This document shows positions 1-6,776 of a DNA stretch of 7,818 bases, piece by piece. How positions within the stretch are numbered: the first letter of the stretch is position 1; every line of letters begins with the position of its first letter. Location: positions 1-7,818 of the forward strand of contig CAJYBF010000039.1 in the NCBI GenBank assembly GCA_913064935.1, written 5' to 3'. Source of the DNA: an uncultured Mollicutes bacterium. GTDB lineage: Bacteria; Bacillota_I; Bacilli_A; MAG-NZ. The translations under genes were made by a program, and so were the position numbers. The notes under the pieces are model-generated. The model ran no database searches and was not told the origin of the DNA. It saw nothing but the letters and a program-made list of their open reading frames with translations.

Positions 1-38
1 AAATCGCTAATATCTTCAAACACTAATATCGTTCCGTA

Positions 39-134
39 TTACACTTGAGATAAATGTAATTTATCGAAAACATCAATTATAGTCCTAGTGTCTTTTGTTT
101 CTATAGTGAAACAACCGTCTTTTAACTTAAGCAT
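39..134 (-). CDS. Small ORF overlapping the TetR gene end; possibly the 5' part of a broken gene
   Basis: I do not recognise this product. An ATG lies inside the last codons of the TetR gene, overlapping it by 13 nt. It is preceded by AGGGGG with a 6-nt spacer, a strong ribosome site that stands out in such AT-rich DNA. Translation gives 31 residues beginning MLKLKDGCFTIETKD, then TAA at 39-41. Directly after that stop the same frame stays open to the window edge and reads YGTILVFEDISDF, which looks protein-like. It could be a real short ORF, the start of a third operon gene broken by a nonsense change, or chance. The residues around the stop show no family signature I can name, and no membrane segment is evident. 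Confidence 0.3.
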   Translation of the reverse strand: MLKLKDGCFTIETKDTRTIIDVFDKLHLSQV

Positions 135-757
135 CGCTTACCCCCTAATAAATCAACATACATGTCTAACTGCTTGTAAGTAATGGTCCTAAAATCTATC
201 TTTAGTTTATCGTTTATGCTCTTACTCGAAGACGCTCCCTTTTGAACTACACCCCAAATGACATTATGAATTACTTGTGCAGTTTCATCTATATCAATAT
301 CTACAATCGTTCCATCATCAATTCCTTCTTTAAGAATCTGTTTAAGTAATTCAACTGGAAACATTGCCTCTTCATAATAAGCATCAACAAACTTTATATG
401 ATTTTCCTTTTCAGCAAAGTCATCTAAAGAAAATATAGTATCAAATCCAGTAATCAGATTTATTAGATTATCCTTATCATCATTCCTTAAAAGTATAGAG
501 TAAAAATCTTTAAACTTTTGTATACCCGTTCCCTTTAATGAATTAAATGTAGTAGATTGAAACTCATTCCATTCCTTAAGCACATTAATAATCACTTCTA
601 GAACAATTTCCTCTTTACTCCCAAAATATCTGTAAAGAGTTCGACGGTCATAGTTGTTAGCTTCAGCAATCTGCTTCATCGAAGATTCAGCTATTCCGTT
701 TACTACAAATATTTCTAAGGCTCTTTCAATAATTTTCTTTTTATTTATTAAGTTCAA
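122..757 (-). CDS. TetR/AcrR-family transcriptional regulator
   Basis: A 211-residue one-component DNA-binding regulator of the usual TetR length. The N-terminal helix-turn-helix is clear: IIERALEIF at about residues 9-17, the HTH core at about 26-42 (SSMKQIAEANNYDRRTLY), then YRYFGSKEE at 42-50. The C-terminal ligand-binding part is all-helical and does not reveal the effector. The start is TTG, preceded by AGGTGA four bases upstream; a GTG three codons earlier is less well placed. The gene begins 12 nt after the glycoside hydrolase stop, so the two are almost certainly cotranscribed. A perfect 17-bp palindrome at the operon promoter is the natural candidate operator, making autoregulation plus control of the hydrolase likely by inference. 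E. coli UidR (GusR), a TetR-family repressor of a family 2 glycosidase, is a known parallel. Confidence 0.9.
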   Translation of the reverse strand: MNLINKKKIIERALEIFVVNGIAESSMKQIAEANNYDRRTLYRYFGSKEEIVLEVIINVLKEWNEFQSTTFNSLKGTGIQKFKDFYSILLRNDDKDNLINLITGFDTIFSLDDFAEKENHIKFVDAYYEEAMFPVELLKQILKEGIDDGTIVDIDIDETAQVIHNVIWGVVQKGASSSKSINDKLKIDFRTITYKQLDMYVDLLGGKRCLS

Positions 758-761
758 AAAA

Positions 762-767
762 TCACCT
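762..767 (-). promoter_or_regulatory. Ribosome binding site supporting the TTG start of the TetR gene
   Basis: AGGTGA lies four T residues upstream of TTG. It supports TTG at 755-757 as the start, because no ATG exists upstream in frame before the TAG at the end of the hydrolase frame. Confidence 0.6.
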
Positions 768-769
768 AC

Positions 770-3125
770 CTACTTAGTTTCAAATTCTAGTACTTCCTCA
801 CCCAAATTAACATTGCTTATTCTTACAGATCCAGTACCTTTTTTTATACTCTTAATCCAAAATCCTGTGCTCCCACCAATAAGGTTTATATTTTTAGGTC
901 CTATAATCTCAACGCCTCTGGCTTCTAGCCTTATTGAATCAAATGCATAAGTACAATCATTACCGTGTTCATCTACACACTTAATAACAATTCTAGTTGC
1001 GTCATAGGTATCCCCGTGGATAAGCTCAGTAGTATCTGCCTTAACACTTAAAGTCGGTTTAAAGACTGGCGCTTTCACGACAGTTTTGACTAACTCATCG
1101 TTTTTATATCCTTCAAATTTAAATTTAATGCTTAAATCTCCCCAGTTACCAACATACTTACCAAACAAATGATATAGATCTTCAAACTTAAGTTTGTACT
1201 TAAGTGTTACTAGAGCTGCATTCAATTTGTGTTTAATAGGTAGTTTGTCCTGACCATATTTCACAACTGCGTTCAAAGCATTTTTTACTTTCAAAGCGTC
1301 TTTTTTTTGAAAATTTTTCATTCTTCTCAATTAAATCCCCAATAAAGTCATCTACTATAATAGGAGCATTAGGGATGTAGGCATATTCTTTAGTGTTTTT
1401 GTAAAATGTATTTATATAAAGGTCATTCTTATAGAATTTAACATAATCACAATTTGTAAAAATCGTTACTGGTGGTATTTCACCTGCTGCATATTCTCCT
1501 TGGTTAAGTGAAGAACATACTTCCAAAACATCACCATATTTCCCTTGTGAAGCATATACACTTGCTGCGTACTTTGGAATTCTAAACATGTCCATAACAC
1601 CGTGGTAACAAATCTTATCTCCTGAACCAAAGTCTTTGTGTGTGTTGTAATCAAACATACACCAACCGATAGCTCCAGCTGATTGATCATACTTATAATT
1701 ATCATTTTGAACTCTTAGATGCCTATATGCATGTTCGATTCGATGAGCCTCGTCATCAAACTTTTTGGTTGGAAACATATGTCCGTTATACTCAGTTACC
1801 ATATATGGTGCTTTCTTACCCATTATCTTCTTTGGAAGCAATAATCCTTCGTTGTGACCACGGTGGTTAAAATCATTCATTGTATAAACATCTTCTAAAA
1901 GATTGCTCTTAGAAATGAATCTAACTCCTCCTGTGGGTCTCGTATTATCTAGTTCTCTAGCTAATTTATTTGTTTTAGTGTAAAACTCATCATTATCGCC
2001 TGATTCATTTATTCTCACACCCCAAATATATATACTTGGATGGTTAAAATCTCTTTCAATCATTTCTTCTACGTTCTTAACTGCAATTTCTTGCCACTGT
2101 TCATCCCCTATGTGTTGCCAACCAGGGATCTCATTAAAGACAAGTAATCCGATTTCGTCACATCTATCTAGGAAATGTTTACTTGGTGGGTAGTGACTAC
2201 TTCTAACTGTATTTAGCCCAAGTTCATATTTTAATATATCTGCATCTTTCATTTGAACATTCTTTGGCATTGCATACCCAACATATGGATATGACTGATG
2301 TCTATTAAGACCAATAAGTTTTATATGGTCATCATTAAGGAAAAACCCTGATTCATTTATTCTAACTTCTCTAAATCCAAATCTATCTACATATGTATCA
2401 TCGACGATAGTAACTTCTAGTGAATATAAGTTTGGGTTATCTAAATCCCATAGCTTGGCATCTGCAAACTCTTGAGTAATGTTTATCTTTCTTTTTACAT
2501 CGACTTCCCTTTTGAATTTATAAACTGATTTACCCTTTTCTAAAATATTAAACAGCAATTCCTCTTTTTTGTTAGTTGGATTGTTAATAAATAAATCAAT
2601 ATCCAGTGTTGGTGTATCAAGGACATTCAAAGTTTTAATAAACATTTTATCTATATGTGTATCTTCTACTACTTCTAAATATACTTCTCTGTAGATTCCA
2701 CCATAGGTTAAGTAATCTATAACGAAACCAAATGGAGGAATATCATTTCTCTCATTAGAATCGACCTTCACGAAAATAGTGAATTCCTCACCTACTGTAA
2801 TATTATCTGTAATATCAATCTTAAACGGAGTGTATCCGCCTTTGTGTACTGATACTAGTAAATCATTTATATAAACCTCTGAATAAGTCATAACCCCTTC
2901 GAAGTTTAAGATTACTCTTTTACCTTTAAATTTTTCACTAACTGTGATTGTTTTCTTATACGAAGAAACTCTTTGGTAGTTTGTTTCATCAAAGTTATTG
3001 AATGGAGTCTCAACCACTGTATGCGGTATATTGACAAGTTCCATTCCATCATTGACTAGATAATTCTTCCCATTTAACTTATTTCTAACCAGCCAATAAT
3101 CGTTTAAGTTAATAATTTTACGCAT
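770..3125 (-). pseudogene. Glycoside hydrolase family 2 (beta-galactosidase-like), frameshifted at an A8 run
   Basis: A family 2 glycosidase cleaving beta-linked sugars by a retaining mechanism, without a signal peptide and so probably cytoplasmic. The first frame (1233-3125) holds the sugar-binding jelly roll (about 1-150), the Ig-like sandwich (about 155-255) and the TIM barrel from about 260. The acid/base is E374 in HPSIYIWGVRINES; the nucleophile is E445 in YMVTEYNGH. WCMFDYNTHKDFGSGD follows at about 488-503. The frame then shifts at A8 (1301-1308): removing one A joins FSKK to DALKVKNAL in the frame ending at 770, giving about 784 residues with C-terminal Ig-like/DUF4982-type domains. 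The N-x-K motif of beta-glucuronidases is not seen after the nucleophile, so a beta-galactosidase-type activity is favoured; the substrate is unproven. The ATG at 3123-3125 has GAGGTG five bases upstream. The break may be a mutation, a sequencing error, or be bypassed by transcriptional slippage. Confidence 0.85.
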
Positions 3126-3147
3126 AATTACACCTCATATTTAGATT

Positions 3148-3164
3148 TGTCACACTGTGTGACA
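3148..3164. promoter_or_regulatory. 17-bp perfect palindrome, candidate TetR operator
   Basis: TGTCACACTGTGTGACA has 8-bp arms around a single central base. It lies just downstream of the -10 box at 3170-3175, in the early transcribed region, where a bound repressor would block initiation. The only regulator gene in the same operon is the TetR-family one, so I infer that this is its operator. No second copy was noticed in the window. Confidence 0.65.
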
Positions 3165-3169
3165 TTTCA

Positions 3170-3198
3170 ATTATACAACAAAATTAAAGCGCTTTCAA
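3170..3198 (-). promoter_or_regulatory. Sigma-70/SigA-type promoter of the glycosidase-TetR operon
   Basis: On the minus strand, TTGAAA (3193-3198) is followed after exactly 17 bases by a perfect TATAAT (3170-3175). The start codon lies about 45 bases downstream of the -10. The -35 differs from TTGACA by one base. The -35 lies only 20 bp downstream of the intron's 3' end, so the promoter is intact. Confidence 0.8.
3184..3198 (-). promoter_or_regulatory. cre-like catabolite-responsive element overlapping the -35
   Basis: TTGAAAGCGCTTTAA contains the palindrome AAAGCGCTTT and matches the Bacillota cre pattern WTGNAANCGNWNNCW at all but one position (A in place of the late C). It covers the -35 and the upstream part of the spacer, a position typical for CcpA repression of sugar genes. 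A LacI-family repressor site is an alternative reading. Confidence 0.6.
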
Positions 3199-3200
3199 GG

Positions 3201-3215
3201 ACATAAAAATTATGT
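3201..3215. repeat. 15-bp inverted repeat upstream of the -35
   Basis: ACATAAAAATTATGT has two perfect 6-base arms (ACATAA and TTATGT) with a 3-base centre. It lies between the intron's 3' junction and the cre/-35 region. It could bind a regulator or be chance in AT-rich DNA. Confidence 0.35.
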
Positions 3216-3217
3216 AA

Positions 3218-3258
3218 ATCGAGTAGGAGGTAATTAATTAGTTTAATTACCGACCTCT
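3218..3258 (-). ncRNA. Group II intron domain VI with branch-point region
   Basis: The stem GGTAATTAA pairs with TTAATTACC, followed by TCCTACTCGAT at the 3' splice site. The A at 3224, seven bases from the intron end, is the probable branch-point adenosine by analogy with other group II introns. Confidence 0.8.
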
Positions 3259-3259
3259 C

Positions 3260-3295
3260 ACACCACCAAGCATACCGTTCGGTACTTGGCGGTTC
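3260..3295 (-). ncRNA. Group II intron domain V (catalytic core)
   Basis: The minus strand reads GAACCGCCAAGTACCGAACG then GTATGCTTGGTGGTG. The stem AACCGCCAAG pairs with CTTGGTGGT (G-U pairs allowed), and GTACC-GAAC-GGTAT forms the distal hairpin. The catalytic triad is CGC (3289-3291), which marks class IIC; most other classes have AGC. It begins three bases after the maturase stop. Confidence 0.9.
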
Positions 3296-3298
3296 AAT

Positions 3299-4589
3299 TT
3301 ACCTAATAGAACTGTAATACTTGAACGCGGAAATCAATCCGCGTTTTTCTAATCTCGCATTTGTAATAGTAGTTTCTAATATAAAACTGTTTGAGACTCG
3401 AGCGTATCCTTTTCGGGTATTTGCCCATTCCCAAGCCTTATATTTATTAACTCCTAGTTTCTTCAAGTTCTTAAAACGTGTCTTTACTCTTTTCCAAGTT
3501 TTCCATATACACGCTCTAATTCTCCTTCGAATCATTTGGTCTATTTCACTTAGAAACACTTTACAGTTTGCTATTTTGAAATAGTTACACCATCCTACTA
3601 CTAATTGCTTGATTTTCGTTAATCGGTAATCCAAAGATACCGACCAACTTCTACTAGTTAGTTTTTGTATCTTTTCCTTTAAACGTAATTTCGACTTTTG
3701 GTGTACTCGTACTCCTGGTACACTCTCCATTCTGATAAAATCCAAACCCTAAATATTTTATCTTAGTATATGGTACAACTCGACTCTTTGTTTGATTCAC
3801 TTTGAGTCTTAGTTTTCGTTCAATAAAATCAGTAATTCTTTCCATTACCCTATTTGCTGAACGTTCCGTTTTCACAAAGATTAATACATCATCAGCATAC
3901 CTCACAAACTTATGTCCTCTTTTGGTTAACTCATTATCTAATTCGTTTAATACGATATTTGATAATAATGGACTTAAGGGTCCACCTTGTGGTGTTCCCT
4001 CGTCATTCGAAATTACTACTCCATTTACCATGACTCCGCTTACTAAATACTTACGTATCAGGCTTAGTAAATCACTATCTTTAATAGTGTTATTTATTGT
4101 AGTCATTAATCTGTCGTGATTAACCTTGTCGAAGAACTTCTCCAAGTCAATATCTACTACATATTTATATCCCTCATCTATATTTTGTTTACACAACTCT
4201 ATGGCGTCTTTCGCACTTCTTTTTGGTCTAAAGCCAAAACTGTTATCATTGAATTGTTTTTCATAAATGGGACTTAATACTTGCATTATTGCCTGTTGGA
4301 TTAGTCTATCAAAAGTTGTTGGTATTCCTAACTTTCTTACACCACCATCAGGTTTAGGTATCTCTACCCTTTTCACTGGTGATGGTTTGTAAGTTCTTGT
4401 ATTGATTTCATCAATAAGTTTTTCTTTGTTTTCGCACAAGTAGTTAGAAAGCATATCAACTGTCACACCATCAACACCAGGCGCACCTTTGTTTGCCTTA
4501 ACTCTTTCATACGCTACGTTTAAATTCTTATTACTTAAAACAATTTCTAGTAGTGCTGAATGCTTTGCATTCTGCTTAAGTAGTTCCAT
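3299..4589 (-). pseudogene. ltrA: Group II intron reverse transcriptase/maturase, frameshifted
   Basis: The intron-encoded protein, lying in domain IV, that assists splicing and performs target-primed reverse transcription. The first frame (3654-4589) starts at an ATG with GGAGGG eight bases upstream. It carries ANKGAPGVDGVT, the RT palm motifs GTPQGGPLSPLLSN and FVRYADDVLIF with the catalytic YADD, and YLGFGFYQNGE. The downstream frame (3299 to about 3711) continues RVHQKSKLRLKEKI, the maturase X domain (VVGWCNYFKIA) and the DNA-binding end (KAWEWANTRKGYARVSNSF). There is no HNH endonuclease domain. Joined, it is about 430 residues, normal for class C. Between TGT (3720-3722) and CGA GTA CAC (3701-3709) lie 10 bases instead of a multiple of three, so one extra base (or two missing) breaks the frame. 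A tandem GAGTAC GAGTAC (3703-3714) sits at the break. Full activity from the separate pieces is unlikely. Confidence 0.9.
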
Positions 4590-5112
4590 TAGTTGTTCCC
4601 TCCATTTCTATGTCATTATGCTTATGTGGACATACTCACTCGACTGTGTTTTAAACAGTGTTGCTTTCAGTTTGTTTTCACCACAAACATAATGTATTTT
4701 ACACTTTGGAACGTGTAAATTGTTCGGTCCTTCATTAATTTTCATTAACTACTATGACCTCTGCTGACTTCTCGCTATCCATTCTTGTGTCACCACAAGT
4801 ATTTGGTATAGATAATGAGACCTCCCTGGGTAAGTGTATCCACTTTCAGTTCATATATCCGCCACATTTACGTTACTAGTTTCTTTACTTATACCTTTGG
4901 TATAAATAGATGGGATTGGACTTTGTTTTGTATTGCAAACTCATCCACTAATCCCGCCTAATGTGGTTCGTGTTCCTCGGACCGAACTTTTGCCTCGAGC
5001 TTCCTTCAGATTCCACCTCGCGATGGACACCCTTGCTTCTAGCTAACACTTAGTAACCATCAACTTGTGTAGTGAACTTTCATCACTTAGTTGACACACA
5101 TGCCAGGCACAC
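4590..5112 (-). ncRNA. Group II intron 5' ribozyme part (domains I-III and start of IV)
   Basis: This 523-nt stretch has no convincing gene. It begins with the 5' splice site GTGTG at 5112. It contains the conserved domain I blocks GCAAGGGTGTCC (about 5024-5035), AATCTGAAGGAAGC (about 5002-5015) and GAGGAACACGAAC, then GATGAGTTTGCAA before EBS1. The AACAAAGTCC segment near 4917-4926 is also typical of the class. The maturase ribosome site lies at the low-coordinate end. Confidence 0.85.
4931..4934 (-). other. EBS1 (exon-binding site 1) of the intron
   Basis: Minus-strand AATA within GCAATACAAAACAAAG occupies the place of the exon-binding loop in related class IIC introns. It is exactly complementary to TATT, the last four bases of the 5' exon. 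The assignment rests on position by analogy and on this match. Confidence 0.6.
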
Positions 5113-5116
5113 AATA
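5113..5116 (-). other. IBS1 and 5' exon junction (intron insertion site)
   Basis: The 5' exon ends CTAGTTTTTATT directly before GTGTG. The final TATT pairs with EBS1. It is the tail of a rho-independent terminator, so the insertion site lies just after the stem and T-tract. Confidence 0.65.
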
Positions 5117-5147
5117 AAAACTAGAGAATATTAAGACTCTCTAGTTT
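5113..5147 (-). terminator. Rho-independent terminator of the oxidoreductase operon
   Basis: On the minus strand AAACTAGAGA (5138-5147) pairs with TCTCTAGTTT (5118-5127) around a 10-nt loop and runs into TTTTTATT. The stem is 10 bp and AT-rich but perfect. It starts about 31 nt after the stop of the DUF1667 gene. The group IIC intron abuts its T-tract. Confidence 0.8.
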
Positions 5148-5178
5148 AAAAACACATTATATTTACCGCTCATATTCC

Positions 5179-5529
5179 TTAAAGTGATCTTGAGGCTATA
5201 ATATCTACTCCAGTGTTTAAGACGTTTTTCAAAAGAACATCTCCGCACTTAATTGGAGCTTTAAAAGATAATTTATTAATCTCTTTCATTACATCCATTA
5301 TTTTTGCTTTAGGTACTTCACCACTAGTTTTAATTGGAAGTCTATTGTATATAGCATTTTCTATTTTAACTGTACTTGTAATAGGCCTAGTTGGGCTAGT
5401 CAGTTCTTTTTGTGCGTATACTGGTCCTCTTTTACATTGGTTTCCAGTAACTACGAATTCATCACTCGAAGATTCAACCTCCAAATGACAACCTATTGGA
5501 CATACTATACAAATCATACTTTTTTTCAT
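5179..5529 (-). CDS. DUF1667 (COG3862-like) small cysteine protein, oxidoreductase partner
   Basis: A 116-residue protein, full length for the family. Four N-terminal cysteines are set out as C7-x2-C10-x3-C14 (CIVCPIGCHLEV) and C32 (GNQCKRG), which looks like a metal or iron-sulfur site; which one is not established by the sequence. The rest, with LTSPTRPITSTVKI and a C-terminal DVLLKNVLNTGVDIIASRS, is the usual DUF1667 pattern. The ATG overlaps the stop of the preceding oxidoreductase gene (ATGA), with GAGGTG eight bases upstream, so the two are translationally coupled. In many anaerobes this family travels with the two flavoproteins found here, often beside glycerol kinase, so I infer a small electron-transfer subunit of a glycerol-3-phosphate dehydrogenase-type complex. 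The direct role is unproven. Confidence 0.85.
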   Translation of the reverse strand: MKKSMICIVCPIGCHLEVESSSDEFVVTGNQCKRGPVYAQKELTSPTRPITSTVKIENAIYNRLPIKTSGEVPKAKIMDVMKEINKLSFKAPIKCGDVLLKNVLNTGVDIIASRSL

Positions 5530-6773
5530 ACTAGCACCTCAATTTCAATACAATCTTTTATATTACTAATCTCAGAAACTTTTAATTTAACTGATTCCAT
5601 CTCAGCTGGAGCTAAGTGTTTCTTCTTCATTGTTTTAATTAAAGTACCGTCTCCATAAACATTAATAACAACATCCTTGTAAACAGCATCAACTCTCATA
5701 AAAAGTTCAAGCTTATCATCTAGATTATCTATGTTAACTTTGTTAGGAACGATATAGTTAATTCCTTTTAAGGGCTTCGTTTCAAACGATTTACCTTTTA
5801 TCAATTCATTTTTGATATATTTAGCAGCTGCAACTCCTGCACGTCTACTTTCCGCTGTCACGAAATCTACCAGATCATGTACATGTAATACATTCCCACA
5901 AGCAAAAATCCCCTCAACACTGGTTTCGTACGATTCATTAACGATTGCTCCCTTTGTTCTATTATCTATCAGAATACCTGCTGCTTCACTTAATCCATTT
6001 TCTGGAATCAATCCTATTGATAATAGCAATGCATCTACTTCAAATTCCATTTCAGTTCCAGGTATAGGCGTAAATCCATCAACCTTAGAAACTACTATTT
6101 TTTCTAATTTAGAATCCCCTACTATCTTTGACACAGTATGGCTTAAATATAGTGGAATATCATAATCTTCCAAACACTGTACGATATTTCTAGTAAGACC
6201 ACCTGAGTAAGGTTGTAGTTCAGCAACACCTAATACTTTGGCACCTTCTAGTGTCATTCTTCTTGCCATAATCAGCCCAATGTCTCCACTACCAAGTATG
6301 AACACTCTTTTTCCAACTAAGTACCCATCAATATTTAAATATTTTTGAGCAGTTCCTGCAGTAAGAATTCCCGAGGGTCTATTACCAGGAATATTAATAG
6401 CGCCAGCACTTCTTTCATAACAACCCATTGTAAGAATTATTGCCTTCGCTTGGATTTGTATAAATCCCTCTTCTGCGTTTGCGTACTCAACAGTTTTATC
6501 AGGATTTATTTTAGTGACTAATGTATTCAACTTAAACTCAATACCCATATCTTTCAATTCATTAACAAATCTTTCTGCATATTCCGGGCCAGTAAGTTCT
6601 TCCTTAAATACCTTCAATCCAAATCCATTATGAATACATTGAAGAAGAATTCCTCCTAATTCAATATCTCTTTCTATTAGTAATACTTTTTCAATACCAT
6701 TTTTATTTGCTTCTATCGCTGCTGCAAGCCCTGCGCTTCCTCCACCAACAACTACAATGTCATAATTATTCAT
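5526..6773 (-). CDS. NAD(P)/FAD-dependent oxidoreductase (COG0446-like)
   Basis: A 415-residue soluble flavoprotein of the pyridine nucleotide-disulfide reductase fold. The N-terminal FAD-binding Rossmann motif is G10-x-G12-x-x-G15 in DIVVVGGGSAGLAAAI, with an acidic end of strand two in LLIERD. A second dinucleotide-binding motif, G161-S-G163-D-I-G166 in VFILGSGDIGLIMARR, should bind NAD(P). The C-terminal FAD contact is GIFACGNVLHVHDLVDFV at about 288-305. No CxxC redox-active disulfide is seen. Residues GGILLQCIHNGFG (40-52) are typical of the family that accompanies DUF1667 proteins. It starts 3 nt after the stop of the upstream gene, with AAGGAG inside that gene's end, and its own TGA overlaps the next ATG. 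By context it would pass electrons between NAD(P) and the GlpA-like partner; this is inference. Confidence 0.9.
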   Translation of the reverse strand: MNNYDIVVVGGGSAGLAAAIEANKNGIEKVLLIERDIELGGILLQCIHNGFGLKVFKEELTGPEYAERFVNELKDMGIEFKLNTLVTKINPDKTVEYANAEEGFIQIQAKAIILTMGCYERSAGAINIPGNRPSGILTAGTAQKYLNIDGYLVGKRVFILGSGDIGLIMARRMTLEGAKVLGVAELQPYSGGLTRNIVQCLEDYDIPLYLSHTVSKIVGDSKLEKIVVSKVDGFTPIPGTEMEFEVDALLLSIGLIPENGLSEAAGILIDNRTKGAIVNESYETSVEGIFACGNVLHVHDLVDFVTAESRRAGVAAAKYIKNELIKGKSFETKPLKGINYIVPNKVNIDNLDDKLELFMRVDAVYKDVVINVYGDGTLIKTMKKKHLAPAEMESVKLKVSEISNIKDCIEIEVLV

Positions 6774-6776
6774 AGC

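Larger units (their letters stand above)
3218..5112 (-). mobile_element. Group IIC (bacterial class C) intron with encoded maturase
   Basis: A complete group II intron of 1895 nt. It starts GTGTGCCTGGCATGTGTG at 5112 and ends CTCCTACTCGAT at 3218. The 5' domain I stretches (for example GCAAGGGTGTCC, AATCTGAAGGAAGC, GAGGAACACGAAC and GATGAGTTTGCAA) closely match my recollection of the Oceanobacillus iheyensis group IIC intron. Domain V with its CGC triad and the maturase without an endonuclease domain also place it in class IIC. It sits immediately 3' of a terminator hairpin, the known preferred target of this class, and in the same orientation as the flanking genes. EBS1 (4931-4934) complements the last four bases of the 5' exon. 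Both ribozyme ends are intact, so it may still splice, but the maturase frame is broken, so movement would need maturase from another copy or a frame correction. Confidence 0.93.

Noticed and set aside
95..114. Inverted repeat TTGTTTC/GAAACAA with a 6-nt loop downstream of the TetR gene, considered as the operon terminator
   Set aside because: No T-tract follows on the minus strand (AAAAGACACT follows), the stem is weak, and it overlaps a candidate downstream ORF.
1298..1312. Programmed -1 ribosomal frameshift at the A8 run
   Set aside because: A -1 shift leads into the third frame, which soon reaches TGA. Joining the two glycosidase frames needs loss of one A (+1) or its equivalent, so ribosomal -1 slippage does not explain it.
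770..1330. The 186-codon ORF as an independent gene
   Set aside because: Its first codons (MRRMKNFQKK) are an out-of-frame reading of the glycosidase, and the rest is the expected C-terminal continuation of the enzyme, so it belongs to the frameshifted gene.
1466..1705. Minus-strand ORF in another frame inside the glycosidase
   Set aside because: It overlaps the conserved catalytic-domain frame entirely and shows no motif of its own.
3170..3198. Disruption of the glycosidase promoter by the intron
   Set aside because: The intron ends 20 bp upstream of the -35 and leaves the promoter, cre-like box and palindrome intact.
5213..5488. Plus-strand hydrophobic ORF opposite the DUF1667 gene
   Set aside because: It is an antisense shadow of a well-supported coupled gene and has no family motif. 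The same applies to plus-strand ORFs at 654-950, 3321-3584, 3802-4119, 4489-4692, 5410-5658, 5812-6165 and 6940-7167.
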